The position numbers and the translations under genes are program-made. 64,000 bases of DNA from Paraburkholderia sp. UYCP14C. GTDB lineage: Bacteria; Pseudomonadota; Gammaproteobacteria; Burkholderiales; Burkholderiaceae. Positions 1 to 9,501 of this stretch are shown piece by piece. How positions within the stretch are numbered: position 1 is the stretch's first letter; each line of letters starts with the position of its first letter. The DNA is taken from the NCBI RefSeq assembly GCF_004197395.1, contig NZ_SELS01000029.1, forward strand, positions 1-64,000, in the 5' to 3' direction. Below the pieces are notes generated by a model that made no database searches, was not told the origin of the DNA, and saw only the letters and a list, made by a program, of their open reading frames with translations.

Positions 1-79
1 TCTTCAACATCAACTACTCCAGTTTGGATCACACGTTTTACCCCAACTCTGTGTCCAGAAAAACCGGAGCCGCCGCAAA
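1..79. other. Low-GC left edge, possible insertion-sequence end
   Basis: The first ~79 bases are close to half GC, clearly lower than the LysR coding sequence that follows, and none of their reading frames continues LysR homology. One frame (from base 3) is open to a TAG at 93-95. The stretch ending around base 76 reads like the terminus of an IS3-type element (a gtgtcc...cggagc block ending in CA), but this is from memory of such ends, not a comparison. A mobile element interrupting the LysR gene is therefore possible, not proven. Confidence 0.25.
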
Positions 80-742
80 ATGCCCAGCGCGGTAGCAAGC
101 GCAATCGTCCTCCCATCGCTAGACGAGTTCCACGCCCTCTACCCGAACCTCGATCTCGCGATCGGCGTCAGCAACCGCACCGTCGATATGGTTTCCGAAG
201 CAATCGACTGCAGCATCCAGCTCGGTGAATTGCCCGACTCCAATCTCGTCGCGCGGACAATCGGCACGCTCGATCAGGTCACCTGCGCGAGCCCAGCCTA
301 TCTGGCCCGCCACGGCACGCCGACCGATCTCGACGAGCTGCGCGCGCACGTCGCGGTCAACTGCGTGTCGCCGCATAGCGGCCGCGAGTGCGACTTCGAT
401 TTCGAAGTGGACGGCGAAGCGCGCAAGGTCAAGCTCAACGGCTTCGTGCAAGTCAGCGACGAACAGGCGTATCTGACCTGCGGACTGCAAGGCCTCGGCA
501 TGATCCAGCCCGCTCGCATCGCCGCGCAGCCTTACCTCGATTCGGGCTTGCTGCAAGAAGTCCTGCCGCAGTGGAAACCGGTGCCGATGCCGGTCTCGGT
601 CGCCTATGTGAAGAATCGCCGCGTGTCGCCGCGCGTGCGCGCGTTCGTCGATTGGCTCGCGGAGCTGTTCGAGAAGGCCGGGCACGTCGAGCAGGATCTG
701 TCGCGCGTGCGTCAGTTGCTGCGTGGCCTGCATCCCGCGTAA
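80..742 (+). pseudogene. LysR-type regulator, effector domain only (5' part missing)
   Basis: The 220-residue product is the substrate-binding domain of a LysR-type transcriptional regulator. It starts at the usual domain boundary (MPSAVAS...LPSLDEFHALYP), carries the D-x-SIQLGELPDSNLVAR block around residues 48-60, and ends in the ...VRAFVDWLAELF helix. The ~90-residue N-terminal winged helix-turn-helix and linker that every working family member has are absent. The 79 bases upstream do not encode them in any frame. Either a junction (insertion or deletion) lies near base 77, or the gene is broken just beyond the window. As it stands it could not bind DNA. It faces the nucleoside hydrolase gene tail to tail. 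Confidence 0.7.
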
Positions 743-775
743 AGCGGATGCGGGCGCGCGGCGCTCGCGCGTTGA

Positions 776-1921
776 TCAGTCCACCGGCCGCACCGGCACC
801 GGCCGCGTCAACAGATCGACATAGAAATTGAAAAACGCCTGATTATCGAATCGTTTGACGACCGTCATCTTCTGCAAACCCGGCGGCGGCGAACTCGTGT
901 AGCCCGTTGCCTTGCCCTCGTTGGCGCCGAAGCCCGTATCCACATCCACCCACTCCTCGACCGTCTGCGTCGCGAACGACGGATGCATCAGATACGCGAG
1001 CGTCAGCGTGTCCCAGAGGTTCGTCGTGTAGTTCGGATTGGTCTCGAAGCCGTTCTTGCCGTCGTAGCCGTAGCCGTTCAGCGTTTTGAACAGTTGCGTG
1101 ATGATGGTCTGCTTCGCCGGATCGTGTGCGATGCGATCGTATAGCGCCTTGTCCATTTTCACGGTATCCGTCACGTCGAGCGGAATCACCGTCTGTTTGA
1201 TCGGCAGACGCAGCACCGCATTCGCCGCTTCGGGATCGAACCACCAGTTGAATTCGGCGGTGCGCGTGGTATTGCCGGGCACGTCGATCGCGCCGCCCAT
1301 GTAAATGATCTGCTTGATCAGCGGCACGATCTCGGGATGTTCGCGCGTGGCCAGCGCGATGTTGGTCAGCGGGCCGATCGCGAGGATCGTCACCTCGTTC
1401 GGATAACGCTTGACCGATTCGACGATGAAGTCGACCGCGCTCTGGCTCCGCACCTTCGTGTGCGTCGCAAAGCCGTCCGGCGGCGCGACGAGGTCGCTAG
1501 CCGATTTCGGCTCGGGCTTGCTCCATGCGCCAATGTAGCCGTCGCCGCCGGGGTATTCCTTCAGTTCCCGCTGGATCGTTTTGAAGTCGTGCGACAGCGC
1601 GTAGTTGGCGCCCGCGTAGACGCCGATCTGCTGTTCGACGCCGAGTCGCTCGACCGATTTCAGCGCATCGGCAACGCCCTGCTCCAGCCATTGATTGCCC
1701 GACACCACGGTAATGCCGAGCACCTTCAGCGAACCCTGCGCCTGCAATTGCGCGGCCATCACGCCGAGTTGGCCGTCGTCGCTGAGCGTGTTGTAGTCGC
1801 TGTCGATGATCACCTTCGGCGGATCGTTCCGAGCATCGGGACCGTTGCTGGCGCAAGCCGTGAGGTTGAGTGTGATTGCCACGCTTGCCGCCCAGATCAA
1901 TGCCACGAGAATTCGCCTCAT
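776..1921 (-). CDS. Nucleoside hydrolase, lipoprotein type
   Basis: The product (381 residues) belongs to the inosine-uridine nucleoside hydrolase family, which cleaves the N-glycosidic bond of nucleosides to ribose and base. The N-terminus is a lipoprotein signal peptide with lipobox LTAC ending at Cys23, so the enzyme is probably exported and membrane-anchored. The family's Asp-rich metal site near the N-terminus appears as IDSDYNTLSDDG (about 39-50), a variant of the usual DTDxGxDDA. The later ILAIGPLTNIA and EFNWWFDPEAA blocks are also family-typical. It lies downstream of zwf in the same direction, but a hairpin separates them. The natural substrate cannot be read from sequence. Confidence 0.85.
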   Translation of the reverse strand: MRRILVALIWAASVAITLNLTACASNGPDARNDPPKVIIDSDYNTLSDDGQLGVMAAQLQAQGSLKVLGITVVSGNQWLEQGVADALKSVERLGVEQQIGVYAGANYALSHDFKTIQRELKEYPGGDGYIGAWSKPEPKSASDLVAPPDGFATHTKVRSQSAVDFIVESVKRYPNEVTILAIGPLTNIALATREHPEIVPLIKQIIYMGGAIDVPGNTTRTAEFNWWFDPEAANAVLRLPIKQTVIPLDVTDTVKMDKALYDRIAHDPAKQTIITQLFKTLNGYGYDGKNGFETNPNYTTNLWDTLTLAYLMHPSFATQTVEEWVDVDTGFGANEGKATGYTSSPPPGLQKMTVVKRFDNQAFFNFYVDLLTRPVPVRPVD

Positions 1922-1994
1922 CGATGCCTCTTTCGGAATGCCGCCGGGTCACGCGGACAAGGAAACCATCACACGCGCAAACGACAGCGCAAGC

Positions 1995-2033
1995 AAAAGC
2001 GGCTCGTAACGCTACTGCAACGTCACGAGCCGC
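1995..2033 (-). terminator. Hairpin downstream of zwf
   Basis: A perfect 9-bp stem, GCGGCTCGT (1999-2007) with ACGAGCCGC (2025-2033), is followed on the minus strand by TTTT. It sits just after the zwf stop and before the nucleoside hydrolase start, and so is a plausible intrinsic terminator for zwf. Confidence 0.6.
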
Positions 2034-2060
2034 CTCGAATGGCGCGCTGTCAAACGCCAG

Positions 2061-3542
2061 TTACTGCGATTCTTCCGCCCACACGGCGTTCTCCCGCGTC
2101 ATCAGCGCGGTCGATGCCGCCGGTCCGAACGTGCCGGCCGAATACGAGCGCGGCCGCTCGCCCGACTTCGCCCAGCCGTCGAGAATCGGCTCGGCCCACG
2201 CCCATGCCGCTTCCAATTCGTCGCGGCGCATGAAGTGGGTCAGACGTCCGCGAATCACGTCGATCAGTAGCCGCTCATAGGCTTCCGCGCGACGCTCGGT
2301 GAACGCCTGCTGCAGGTCGAGGTTCAGGCTCACCGGCAGCATGTGCATGCCGCTGCCCGGCTCTTTCGCGAGCACCTGCAACTGGATCGACTCTTCGGGC
2401 TGCAGCTGGATCACCAGACGATTGCCGTAGGTGCGCCCACCGCTCGGGATGATCGAGAACGGCAGATCGGAGAATTCGATCACGATCTCCGACAGCTTCT
2501 TTTGCATCCGCTTGCCGGTGCGCAGGAAGAACGGCACGTTGGCCCAGCGCCAGTTGTTGATCCGCGCGCGCAATGCGACGAAGGTTTCGGCACGGCTGCC
2601 GGCCGGCACGTTGTCTTCCTCGAGGTAGCCCTTGACCGCCTCGCCGTCGACCGCGCCCGCCGTGTACTGGCCGCGCACCGTGTCGCGCGCGATGTCCTCG
2701 GGCGTCATCGGCCGCAGCGAGCGCAGCACCTTCAGCTTTTCGTCGCGCACCGCGTCGGGATCGAGCGACACCGGCGGCTCCATCGCGACGATGCACAGCA
2801 GTTGCAGCAGGTGGTTCTGCACCATGTCGCGCAACGCGCCGGTCTTGTCGTAGAACCCCGCGCGGCTGCCCACCCCGACCGTTTCGGCTACCGTGATCTG
2901 CACGCTCTTGATGTACGGCGCCTGCCACAGCGGCCCGAAAATCGGGTTGCCGAAGCGCAGCACCATCAGGTTCTGCACGGTTTCCTTGCCGAGGTAGTGG
3001 TCGATCCGGTAGATCTGCGCTTCCTGGAAATGCTTGCCGACCGCGTTGTTGATCTCCTGCGCGGACGCGAGATCGTGGCCGAGCGGCTTTTCGAGCACGA
3101 CGCGCGAGTTGGCGTCGATCAGCCCTGCCGACGACAGGTTGTCGCAGATATGGGTGAACAGATCCGGCGAGGTCGCCAGATAGAACACGCGGTGCACACC
3201 GTCGCGCGACGCTTCTTTCAGGCGCAGATAGTCCTCGGACGCATCGACGTCCATCCGCACGTATTCGAAAATCGCGAGGAATTTGTCCCACGCGGACGCG
3301 TCGAACGCCTTCTTGTCGATGAAGGGCTTCGCCTTCTGCTCCATGAATTCGGCGATGTATTCATCGCGCGACCAGGGCTTGCGGCCGATCGTCAGAATGC
3401 GGGTTTCCGGCGGCAGGTTGCAGTGCAGATGCGCCATATACAGCGCGGGCAGCAGCTTGCGGAACGACAGGTCGCCGGTGCCGCCGAAGATGATCATGTC
3501 GAGCGGCAGGTCGGGTGTAGCAGGAGCTTGTTGGGTCGTCAT
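2061..3542 (-). CDS. zwf: Glucose-6-phosphate 1-dehydrogenase
   Basis: This cytoplasmic enzyme oxidises glucose 6-phosphate to 6-phosphogluconolactone with NAD(P)+, the entry to the Entner-Doudoroff and pentose phosphate routes. The 493-residue length is normal for the family. The Rossmann motif appears as GGTGDLS (20-26, usually GASGDLA), then EKPLG (151-155), and the active-site signature RIDHYLGKE (179-187) with the catalytic His. No pgl, edd or glk lies next to it, so the copy stands alone here. The 232-bp region upstream separates it from the imine reductase gene of the same orientation. Confidence 0.96.
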   Translation of the reverse strand: MTTQQAPATPDLPLDMIIFGGTGDLSFRKLLPALYMAHLHCNLPPETRILTIGRKPWSRDEYIAEFMEQKAKPFIDKKAFDASAWDKFLAIFEYVRMDVDASEDYLRLKEASRDGVHRVFYLATSPDLFTHICDNLSSAGLIDANSRVVLEKPLGHDLASAQEINNAVGKHFQEAQIYRIDHYLGKETVQNLMVLRFGNPIFGPLWQAPYIKSVQITVAETVGVGSRAGFYDKTGALRDMVQNHLLQLLCIVAMEPPVSLDPDAVRDEKLKVLRSLRPMTPEDIARDTVRGQYTAGAVDGEAVKGYLEEDNVPAGSRAETFVALRARINNWRWANVPFFLRTGKRMQKKLSEIVIEFSDLPFSIIPSGGRTYGNRLVIQLQPEESIQLQVLAKEPGSGMHMLPVSLNLDLQQAFTERRAEAYERLLIDVIRGRLTHFMRRDELEAAWAWAEPILDGWAKSGERPRSYSAGTFGPAASTALMTRENAVWAEESQ

Positions 3543-3774
3543 GGCACGGTCGCAGCGTCTAGGGGGAAGGCGTCGATCAGGAATCGGCGGCGGGCGGACG
3601 GCTACGGCTCACGTCCGCTATGGCGCTTTTTCCGGCAAACATCTATGGTGCAACGTTTTGAGATAGTTTGCACGGCAACATCTGCCGCAGGTTAGCGCAA
3701 GTTTCCAGGCTTGCGCGCCAGACGGCTGTTTTTTCGGGACATTTTGGTTTTTGTGGCGCTTGAGCCGCTGACGA

Positions 3775-4707
3775 TCAGCCGCGCGCCAGCGCGTCGCGCG
3801 CGACCCGGCACGCGGCCAGATCCCACGCCGCGCAACCGACGCTCTTGAACACCACCGGCCCCGCCGGCACGGGCTGCGTCTGATCGAGCACCGCCGCGAT
3901 CCCGCCAACCCGCGCCCAGTCGACGCCCGCCTGGATGAAATCGCCGGCTTCGTGCTTCGCGCCCGCCGAGTCATCGACGAACAGCGCGCTGCCGGCGATC
4001 GTCGTCGCGCCGATCTCGACCATCTGCGGCGTGAAAGCGCCGACGCCGATCACGAGCCGCCCGGCGTGCGCCGTCTCGTCGTAGACCGGCTGTTTGCTGG
4101 TGGTCAACGTGATCACGACGTCGACCGAAGCGGGAATCGCCGCGTCCGCTTCCGCGAGCGGCAGCAGCTCTCGCACCTTGCCGTGCTGCGCCACGCAGAA
4201 CGCCTCGGCGCGCGCGGGTGCACTGCCCTTGACCCATACGCGCGCGTCGGGAAACAGTTCGCCGATCGCTTCCAGATGATTGAGCGCCTGCGTGCCGGTG
4301 CCGATCAGCAGGAATTCGCGCGGCGTGTGCGCGGTGAACGTCGCGATGCCGAGCATCGACATCGCCGCGGTCCGGCGGCCCGTCACGGTCGGACCGTCGA
4401 GCACGAACAGCGTCTCGCCGGTGTCGGCATCGAAGGCCATGACCTGACCGTGGATCGTCGGCAGATCGCGCGCGCGGTTGCTCGCGCACACGTTGACGAG
4501 CTTGTGGATCGCGAGATCGGGGGCGGTGGCGGGCATCGACAGCATGATGCCGCCGGCGTTCAGCGGCACCACGAGCCGCTCGGGGCTCACGATGCGTTGT
4601 TGCGCATAGTCGATGCTTGCGCGCCTCAACGCGTCGACAAGCGCTGCGTATGGCATCAGCCGCGCGGTGGCGGCGGCGTCGAAAATCTGCGTGCTCGGGC
4701 GAGTCAT
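3775..4707 (-). CDS. Ornithine cyclodeaminase / mu-crystallin family, likely cyclic-imine reductase
   Basis: The 310-residue product has the ornithine cyclodeaminase/mu-crystallin fold. An N-terminal substrate domain contains the RLVVPLNAGGIMLSMPA and HKLVNVCASNRARDLPTIHG stretches, followed by a Rossmann domain with LLIGTGTQA (about 146-154). The IHG-QVMAFDADTGE region and overall length resemble bacterial delta1-pyrroline/piperideine-2-carboxylate reductases more than classical ornithine cyclodeaminase, but the split is hard to make by eye. It is the last gene of a left-pointing run that starts with an FAD amino-acid oxidase, which would supply an imino acid. The substrate assignment is inference. 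Confidence 0.75.
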   Translation of the reverse strand: MTRPSTQIFDAAATARLMPYAALVDALRRASIDYAQQRIVSPERLVVPLNAGGIMLSMPATAPDLAIHKLVNVCASNRARDLPTIHGQVMAFDADTGETLFVLDGPTVTGRRTAAMSMLGIATFTAHTPREFLLIGTGTQALNHLEAIGELFPDARVWVKGSAPARAEAFCVAQHGKVRELLPLAEADAAIPASVDVVITLTTSKQPVYDETAHAGRLVIGVGAFTPQMVEIGATTIAGSALFVDDSAGAKHEAGDFIQAGVDWARVGGIAAVLDQTQPVPAGPVVFKSVGCAAWDLAACRVARDALARG

Positions 4708-4790
4708 GGGCGGGACGGTCCATTGCTGGATGGAGTGGGCATGGCGTCACCGTAACCGAGCGCAAAGAAAATGACCAGTCGAGTGGCGGT

Positions 4791-5114
<324 letters not shown>

Positions 5115-5238
5115 GGGAGGCCCGATAGGTCGAACGTCGAGAAAACAGCCTTAGCACGAAGCAGACCCGGCTTTCAGCGCGCGATCTGCGAACCTTGCCC
5201 ATCGAATCGCAAACTCCGCGCAATGCTCAGCTCGCCTG

Positions 5239-5880
5239 CTAGCGCGTGCCGCGGCCGAGCGTCATCCCCCGCCCCGCAAAGAAACGCGACATCGTCGCGA
5301 ACGGCAGGTACACGTCGGCCTGATGCGGCGCGACCCCCGACGGGTTGTGAAACCATACGCCGTCGCGATCGCGGCCGTGCAGCAGGATCAGATGACCGCC
5401 CCGCTGCTGGTTCGGCCGCTCCGGATAGCGGATCTCGGGGCTCACCGACACGATCGCGAGCGTGTCGGCGTCGAGCCGCGCCGCGATCTCCTCGAGCGAC
5501 GCCTGCGGCAGCACGTCGATATCCAGGCCGAACTCGGGGCCCGCCCAGTCGGCGAACGGCCGGTAGATCAGACCATCGACGCCGCCATCGTCGCGCAGCC
5601 GGTACACGCCGTGCCGCAGCGCCTCTTCGAGCAAGGCGGCGCGCGGCGCGTGATCGATGCCCCAGTAGTCGAGCGCCGATTCGAGGCACGTCAGCCCGCA
5701 CAGGCGTTGCGCCCAGAAACGATAGCGCTCGGGGTCGGCGAAACCGCTGCGCTGCCAGTGCGGGTCTTCGCACGGGTCGCACTGCTGTTCAACGATGTCG
5801 CGCACCCACTCGGGGCTGCCCCATTGCGTGTAGTACGGGACGGCGGCGTGGCGGAGAACGGGTTCGGTCATCAGCGGCAT
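5239..5880 (-). CDS. C39-like (papain-fold) peptidase family protein
   Basis: The 213-residue product fits the peptidase_C39_2 type. It begins with VPYYTQWGSPEWV, has the nucleophile region CGLTCLESALDYWG (about 61-74), and a C-terminal GGHLILLHGRDRDGVWFHNPSG block that provides the catalytic His and the Asn/Asp. No signal peptide or membrane segment is visible, so it is probably cytoplasmic. The gene starts 43 bases after the FAD oxidase stop and is likely co-transcribed with it. Two in-frame ATGs lie four codons apart, and the upstream one is used here. Whether it cleaves peptides or is a transglutaminase-like fold with another role is open. Confidence 0.65.
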   Translation of the reverse strand: MPLMTEPVLRHAAVPYYTQWGSPEWVRDIVEQQCDPCEDPHWQRSGFADPERYRFWAQRLCGLTCLESALDYWGIDHAPRAALLEEALRHGVYRLRDDGGVDGLIYRPFADWAGPEFGLDIDVLPQASLEEIAARLDADTLAIVSVSPEIRYPERPNQQRGGHLILLHGRDRDGVWFHNPSGVAPHQADVYLPFATMSRFFAGRGMTLGRGTR

Positions 5881-5923
5881 CGGTCGGGTCGGGTTGGTTT
5901 GTATCGGTCTGGGTTCAGCAGGG

Positions 5924-7264
5924 TTACAGCATGCTGCGCGGCCGCTTCATCGTGCCGTCGAAGAAACGCTGCAAACGGAACGCCGACAGATCGAGCGACG
6001 CCTCGCCGCCATCGTTGAGTTCAGCCAGCAGCTTACCGACGATCGGCCCCATCGCGAAACCATGACCGCAGAAGCCGGTCGCGATCGTCAGGCCCGGCAC
6101 CTGCGGCGGCGCATCGATCACCGGAATGCCGTCGGGCAACACGTCGATCAGCCCGGCCCACGCCTCGACCACCTGGGCGTCGCGCAACGCCGGAAACAGC
6201 GCGCGCAGCTTGTTCAGCGCGCGCGGCGCGTGGCTCGCGTTCGGCTGCGGATGCGGGTCGCGCGGATAAAGCACGCGTTCGGCGTCCGGCACGCCGCCCG
6301 GCAGACGCTCGCGCAGATCGCGCAGACAGGCGCCGTTCAGATGGAAGCTGAATTTTTCGCGTTGCGTCCACAGTTCGGGCAAAAACCATTTGAGCGCGCG
6401 GAAATGGCCGAGCGTCATGTCGACGTCGACCTGCATGTCGTCGGCGAGATTGATTGCGCCGTTCGCGCGCTGCCGGATGCCGAGGCCGTGGCCCCAGAAC
6501 GTCGACGCCGTGATCGGCGGTAGCGGATTGGTGCGCATGCAGGTACCGCGCACGGCCTGCTGCGGCAGTTCGAGACCGAGCGTCCCGAGCAGCCGCCAAC
6601 TGCTCGCGCCGGCCGCGCAGATGAACCGCGACGTGCGAATCGTGCCGCGCTCGGTGACCACACCAGCGATCGCGCCGCCCGCGCGTTCGACGGCGACCAC
6701 GCCGCAGCCCTCGAAAAACCGCGCGCCGGCTTCGCTCGCGCGTGCCGCGAAGGCCGCAGCGACACGGCGGGGCTCGGCCTGACCATCGCTCGGCGTGTAC
6801 AGACCGCCGAGCGCGGGGCCCTGCATGCCGGTCACGACGGCATCGATCTGCCGGCGGTCGAGCGTGCGGGTGTCGAGGCCATACTGACGCGCGACCTCGA
6901 TCCACTGCTGGAACGACGTCCAGTCTTCGTCGCCGCTGGCGACATACAGGCAGCCGCCCTGGCGCCATTCGAGATCGAAATTCAGCTCACGCTCGAGTTC
7001 TGTCCACAGTGGAATGCTCGCCATCATCAGCGGCACCTCGGCAGCCTCGCGGCCCTGCTGACGCACGAAGCCCCATGCGCGCGACGACTGCTGCCCGGCG
7101 ATCCGCGACTTGTCGAGCACCACCACCGACAGGCCGCGCCGCGCCAGGTAATAAGCGGCCGCGCAGCCCATGATGCCGGCACCGGCGATCACGACGTCGG
7201 CGTGGGTGGGAAACGGTTGGTCGGCGGCTGTGAAGGTCGAGTGCAGCGGGTAAGTCGTGGTCAT
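5924..7264 (-). CDS. FAD-dependent oxidoreductase (DAO family, D-amino-acid-oxidase type)
   Basis: The 446-residue flavoprotein has a DAO fold. The Rossmann FAD motif VVIAGAGIMGCAAAYYLARRGLS lies near residues 24-46. SSRAWGFVRQQGR is the covalent/FAD-contact region, and the C-terminal TIATGFCGHGFAMGPIVGKLLAEL is the second FAD signature. Family members oxidise amino acids or N-methyl amino acids to imines, passing electrons to O2 or the quinone pool. It heads a left-pointing group with the C39-like peptidase and, further down, an imine-reductase homologue. The start is set by ATGACCACGAC at 7264, with the hipBA regulatory region beyond. The exact substrate cannot be told. Confidence 0.85.
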   Translation of the reverse strand: MTTTYPLHSTFTAADQPFPTHADVVIAGAGIMGCAAAYYLARRGLSVVVLDKSRIAGQQSSRAWGFVRQQGREAAEVPLMMASIPLWTELERELNFDLEWRQGGCLYVASGDEDWTSFQQWIEVARQYGLDTRTLDRRQIDAVVTGMQGPALGGLYTPSDGQAEPRRVAAAFAARASEAGARFFEGCGVVAVERAGGAIAGVVTERGTIRTSRFICAAGASSWRLLGTLGLELPQQAVRGTCMRTNPLPPITASTFWGHGLGIRQRANGAINLADDMQVDVDMTLGHFRALKWFLPELWTQREKFSFHLNGACLRDLRERLPGGVPDAERVLYPRDPHPQPNASHAPRALNKLRALFPALRDAQVVEAWAGLIDVLPDGIPVIDAPPQVPGLTIATGFCGHGFAMGPIVGKLLAELNDGGEASLDLSAFRLQRFFDGTMKRPRSML

Positions 7265-7392
7265 GGGTTGGGCGGGTTGGAAACGTGGGCGTCATCTTCG
7301 CAGCGGGCGCCCTTGTCCGCAATGCCGCGCGAGCTCGGCACCATTGCTGCCCGCAGCCTGGACGACGCGGCCGCCTTCCGCAAAAAACCCGA

Positions 7393-7463
7393 TTATGCGT
7401 CAAACGAATATTCGTCGATTATCCGTCACGCGAATATTTGACAAATATTCGTATAACGCATAA
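7393..7463. promoter_or_regulatory. Nested palindromes upstream of hipB (probable HipB operator)
   Basis: The AT-rich region holds three symmetric elements. The first is a perfect 10-bp palindrome CGAATATTCG (7405-7414). The second is a perfect 10+1+10 inverted repeat CGAATATTTG-A-CAAATATTCG (7431-7451). The third is an outer pair, TTATGCGT (7393-7400) and ACGCATAA (7456-7463). The two inner centres are ~31.5 bp apart, three helical turns. This is what an autoregulated hipBA promoter should look like. Confidence 0.75.
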
Positions 7464-7495
7464 ATTGCATTTATTCGTCTCGCAGATAATCCGCC

Positions 7496-7750
7496 ATGCT
7501 CCACCAAATTGCCACGCCGGACCAGCTCGCGCAGTTGCTGGCGGCCAGCCGCCGCCAGGCCGGCCTCACCCAGACCGAGGCAGCCGCGCGCGTCGGCGTG
7601 AGCCAAAGCCGCATTTCCGCGCTCGAAACCGATGCGAGCGGGCTCACGCTCGCCCAGCTGCTCGCGCTGTGCGGCGCCTACGAGCTGCAACTGCAGTTGC
7701 GTGACAAAAATCAGCCGAGCCCCGCGCCGGCGCCGAACGTCGAGTGGTGA
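7496..7750 (+). CDS. hipB: HipB-like antitoxin, XRE-family HTH
   Basis: The 84-residue protein is a single helix-turn-helix (QAGLTQTEAAARVGVSQSRISALE, about 21-44) of the XRE/Cro type, with a short C-terminal strand region (YELQLQLRDKN). It is the antitoxin and operator-binding partner of HipA. The stop codon is separated from the hipA ATG by a single base, so the two are translationally coupled. The nested palindromes at 7393-7463 lie immediately upstream. The gene is divergent from the FAD oxidase. Confidence 0.9.
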   Translation: MLHQIATPDQLAQLLAASRRQAGLTQTEAAARVGVSQSRISALETDASGLTLAQLLALCGAYELQLQLRDKNQPSPAPAPNVEW

Positions 7751-7751
7751 G

Positions 7752-9092
7752 ATGGCCCGGCAAACCGCTTCGAAGGCATTGTCGGTATGGGCCAACGGCG
7801 AGCGCGTCGGGCTCTGGCGGCTGCCCGCGCGCGGCCCGATGGAGTTCGCCTACGACGCCGCCTGGGTCACGTCGTCCGCGGGTCGCCCGCTGTCGCTGTC
7901 GCTGCCGTTCACGCCCGGCAACATGACGCACAAAGGGCCGCGGGTGCTCAACTACTTCGATAACCTGCTGCCCGACAGCGACGTGATCCGCAAACGCATC
8001 GCGCAGCGCTACCGGACCGAAACGCTCGACGCGTTCGACCTGCTGCAGGCGATCGGCCGCGACTGCGTCGGCGCGGTCCAGTTGCTCGCCGAAAACGACG
8101 CGCCGGCCGGGGTCCAGCGCATCGAGGGCACACCGCTCTCGGACGACGACATCGAGGCGCTGCTCGCGCAAACGGTCGGCAAACCGACGCTCGGCTCGCC
8201 CGACGAAGCCGACGACTTCCGCATCTCGCTCGCCGGCGCGCAGGAGAAAACCGCGCTGCTGCGGCACGACGGTCAATGGCAGCGCCCGCACGGCGCGACG
8301 CCGACCACGCATATCTTCAAGTTGCCGCTCGGGCTGGTCGGCAACCGGCTCGCCGATCTGAGCACGTCGGTCGAAAACGAGTGGCTGTGTCTGCGGATAC
8401 TGCGCGCGTTCGGCCTGCCGGTCGCGAATGCCGAGATGCTCCGGTTCGGCAAGCAGCGCGTGCTCGCCGTCGAACGCTTCGACCGGCAGATGCATTCGAG
8501 CGGCACCTGGCTATTGCGTTTGCCGCAGGAAGATTTCTGCCAGGTGTACGGCGTGCCGTCGCATCTCAAGTACGAAAACGAAGGCGGCCCGGGCGTGCTG
8601 GACCTCGCGCGGATTCTGCAGCAATCGGTCGACGCGCGGCAGGACCTCGAGACCCTGCTCGCGAGCCAGATCCTGTTCTGGATGCTGGCCGCGCCGGACG
8701 GCCACGCGAAGAACTTCAGCATCCGCCTGCTCGCGGGTGGCCAGTATCGTCTGACGCCGCTCTACGACGTGATGTCGATCTGGCCGGTCGAAGGCAACGG
8801 CCCGAACCAGTGGTCGTGGTACAAGGCTCGGCTTGCGATGGGTCTGTGGTCGCGCAGCAAGCACGATGCGTTTCGCGACGTGCAGCGGCGTCACTTCAAC
8901 GCGATGGCGTTGAAGTGCTCGTACGGCGCCGACGCCGAGCCGCTGATCCAGCGGCTGATCGAGCAAACGCCCGGCGTGATCGAACGGGTGTCGGCGGAGT
9001 TGCCCGAGCGCTTTCCGGGCAAGGTCGCCGAGCGGATTTTCAAAGGACTTCAAAACTCGGCGGCCCGGCTCGACGCGATGCCGGCAAGCTGA
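7752..9092 (+). CDS. hipA: HipA-like Ser/Thr kinase toxin
   Basis: The 446-residue protein has an N-terminal HipA subdomain (WANGERVGLWRL...LSLSLPF, residues ~12-55) and a kinase core. SLAGAQEKTALL (about 159-170) is the P-loop-like segment carrying the regulatory Ser. AAPDGHAKNFS (catalytic Asp near 316, Asn near 321) and YDVMS (about 338-342) are the catalytic and metal sites. All key residues are present, so it should be active. E. coli HipA phosphorylates glutamyl-tRNA synthetase and induces persistence; the target here is inferred only. An open frame extends upstream through hipB, but ATG 7752 is chosen because homology starts there. Confidence 0.93.
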   Translation: MARQTASKALSVWANGERVGLWRLPARGPMEFAYDAAWVTSSAGRPLSLSLPFTPGNMTHKGPRVLNYFDNLLPDSDVIRKRIAQRYRTETLDAFDLLQAIGRDCVGAVQLLAENDAPAGVQRIEGTPLSDDDIEALLAQTVGKPTLGSPDEADDFRISLAGAQEKTALLRHDGQWQRPHGATPTTHIFKLPLGLVGNRLADLSTSVENEWLCLRILRAFGLPVANAEMLRFGKQRVLAVERFDRQMHSSGTWLLRLPQEDFCQVYGVPSHLKYENEGGPGVLDLARILQQSVDARQDLETLLASQILFWMLAAPDGHAKNFSIRLLAGGQYRLTPLYDVMSIWPVEGNGPNQWSWYKARLAMGLWSRSKHDAFRDVQRRHFNAMALKCSYGADAEPLIQRLIEQTPGVIERVSAELPERFPGKVAERIFKGLQNSAARLDAMPAS

Positions 9093-9501
9093 ACGCCGAC
9101 CGCACGTGCCGGCGCAAACCCGACACTTCCGGACAGGCTTCTTATTGCGCGGATCGCCTACATTTCCCCGAGGCGCGAACCTGGCTGGTTTTTTGCGGCA
9201 AGCAGCCGGATCCACCGTCTTGCTGACGACTCATTCGTGGATTCCCTACGGTTTCGTCATCGTTTCACCGGTAGAATGCTTTTTGATGCTCAATGCATCG
9301 AAAGTCACCGGCGCGGCCGTTGCGTCGCTAGCATCAGCAGCCTCGGCGGACTGTCTGACAAAAACATAAACTCTAATTTTGTTACGGTACATTTGCTGTC
9401 CCCGCGTGGCCGATTCATGCGCATTGCATGCGCGGGGGTAGGCTTGCGCCTGTCGACCGCGCTCAACCTGTACCTTTTAACCCGGCGGATTTTCACGCAG
9501 C
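9093..9501. other. Intergenic region, 409 bp
   Basis: No convincing gene or RNA was found between hipA and the BetR-type regulator. The right half turns AT-richer around 9360-9400, where a promoter for the regulator could lie. A GCGCATTGCATGCGC near-palindrome sits at about 9418-9433. Confidence 0.4.
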
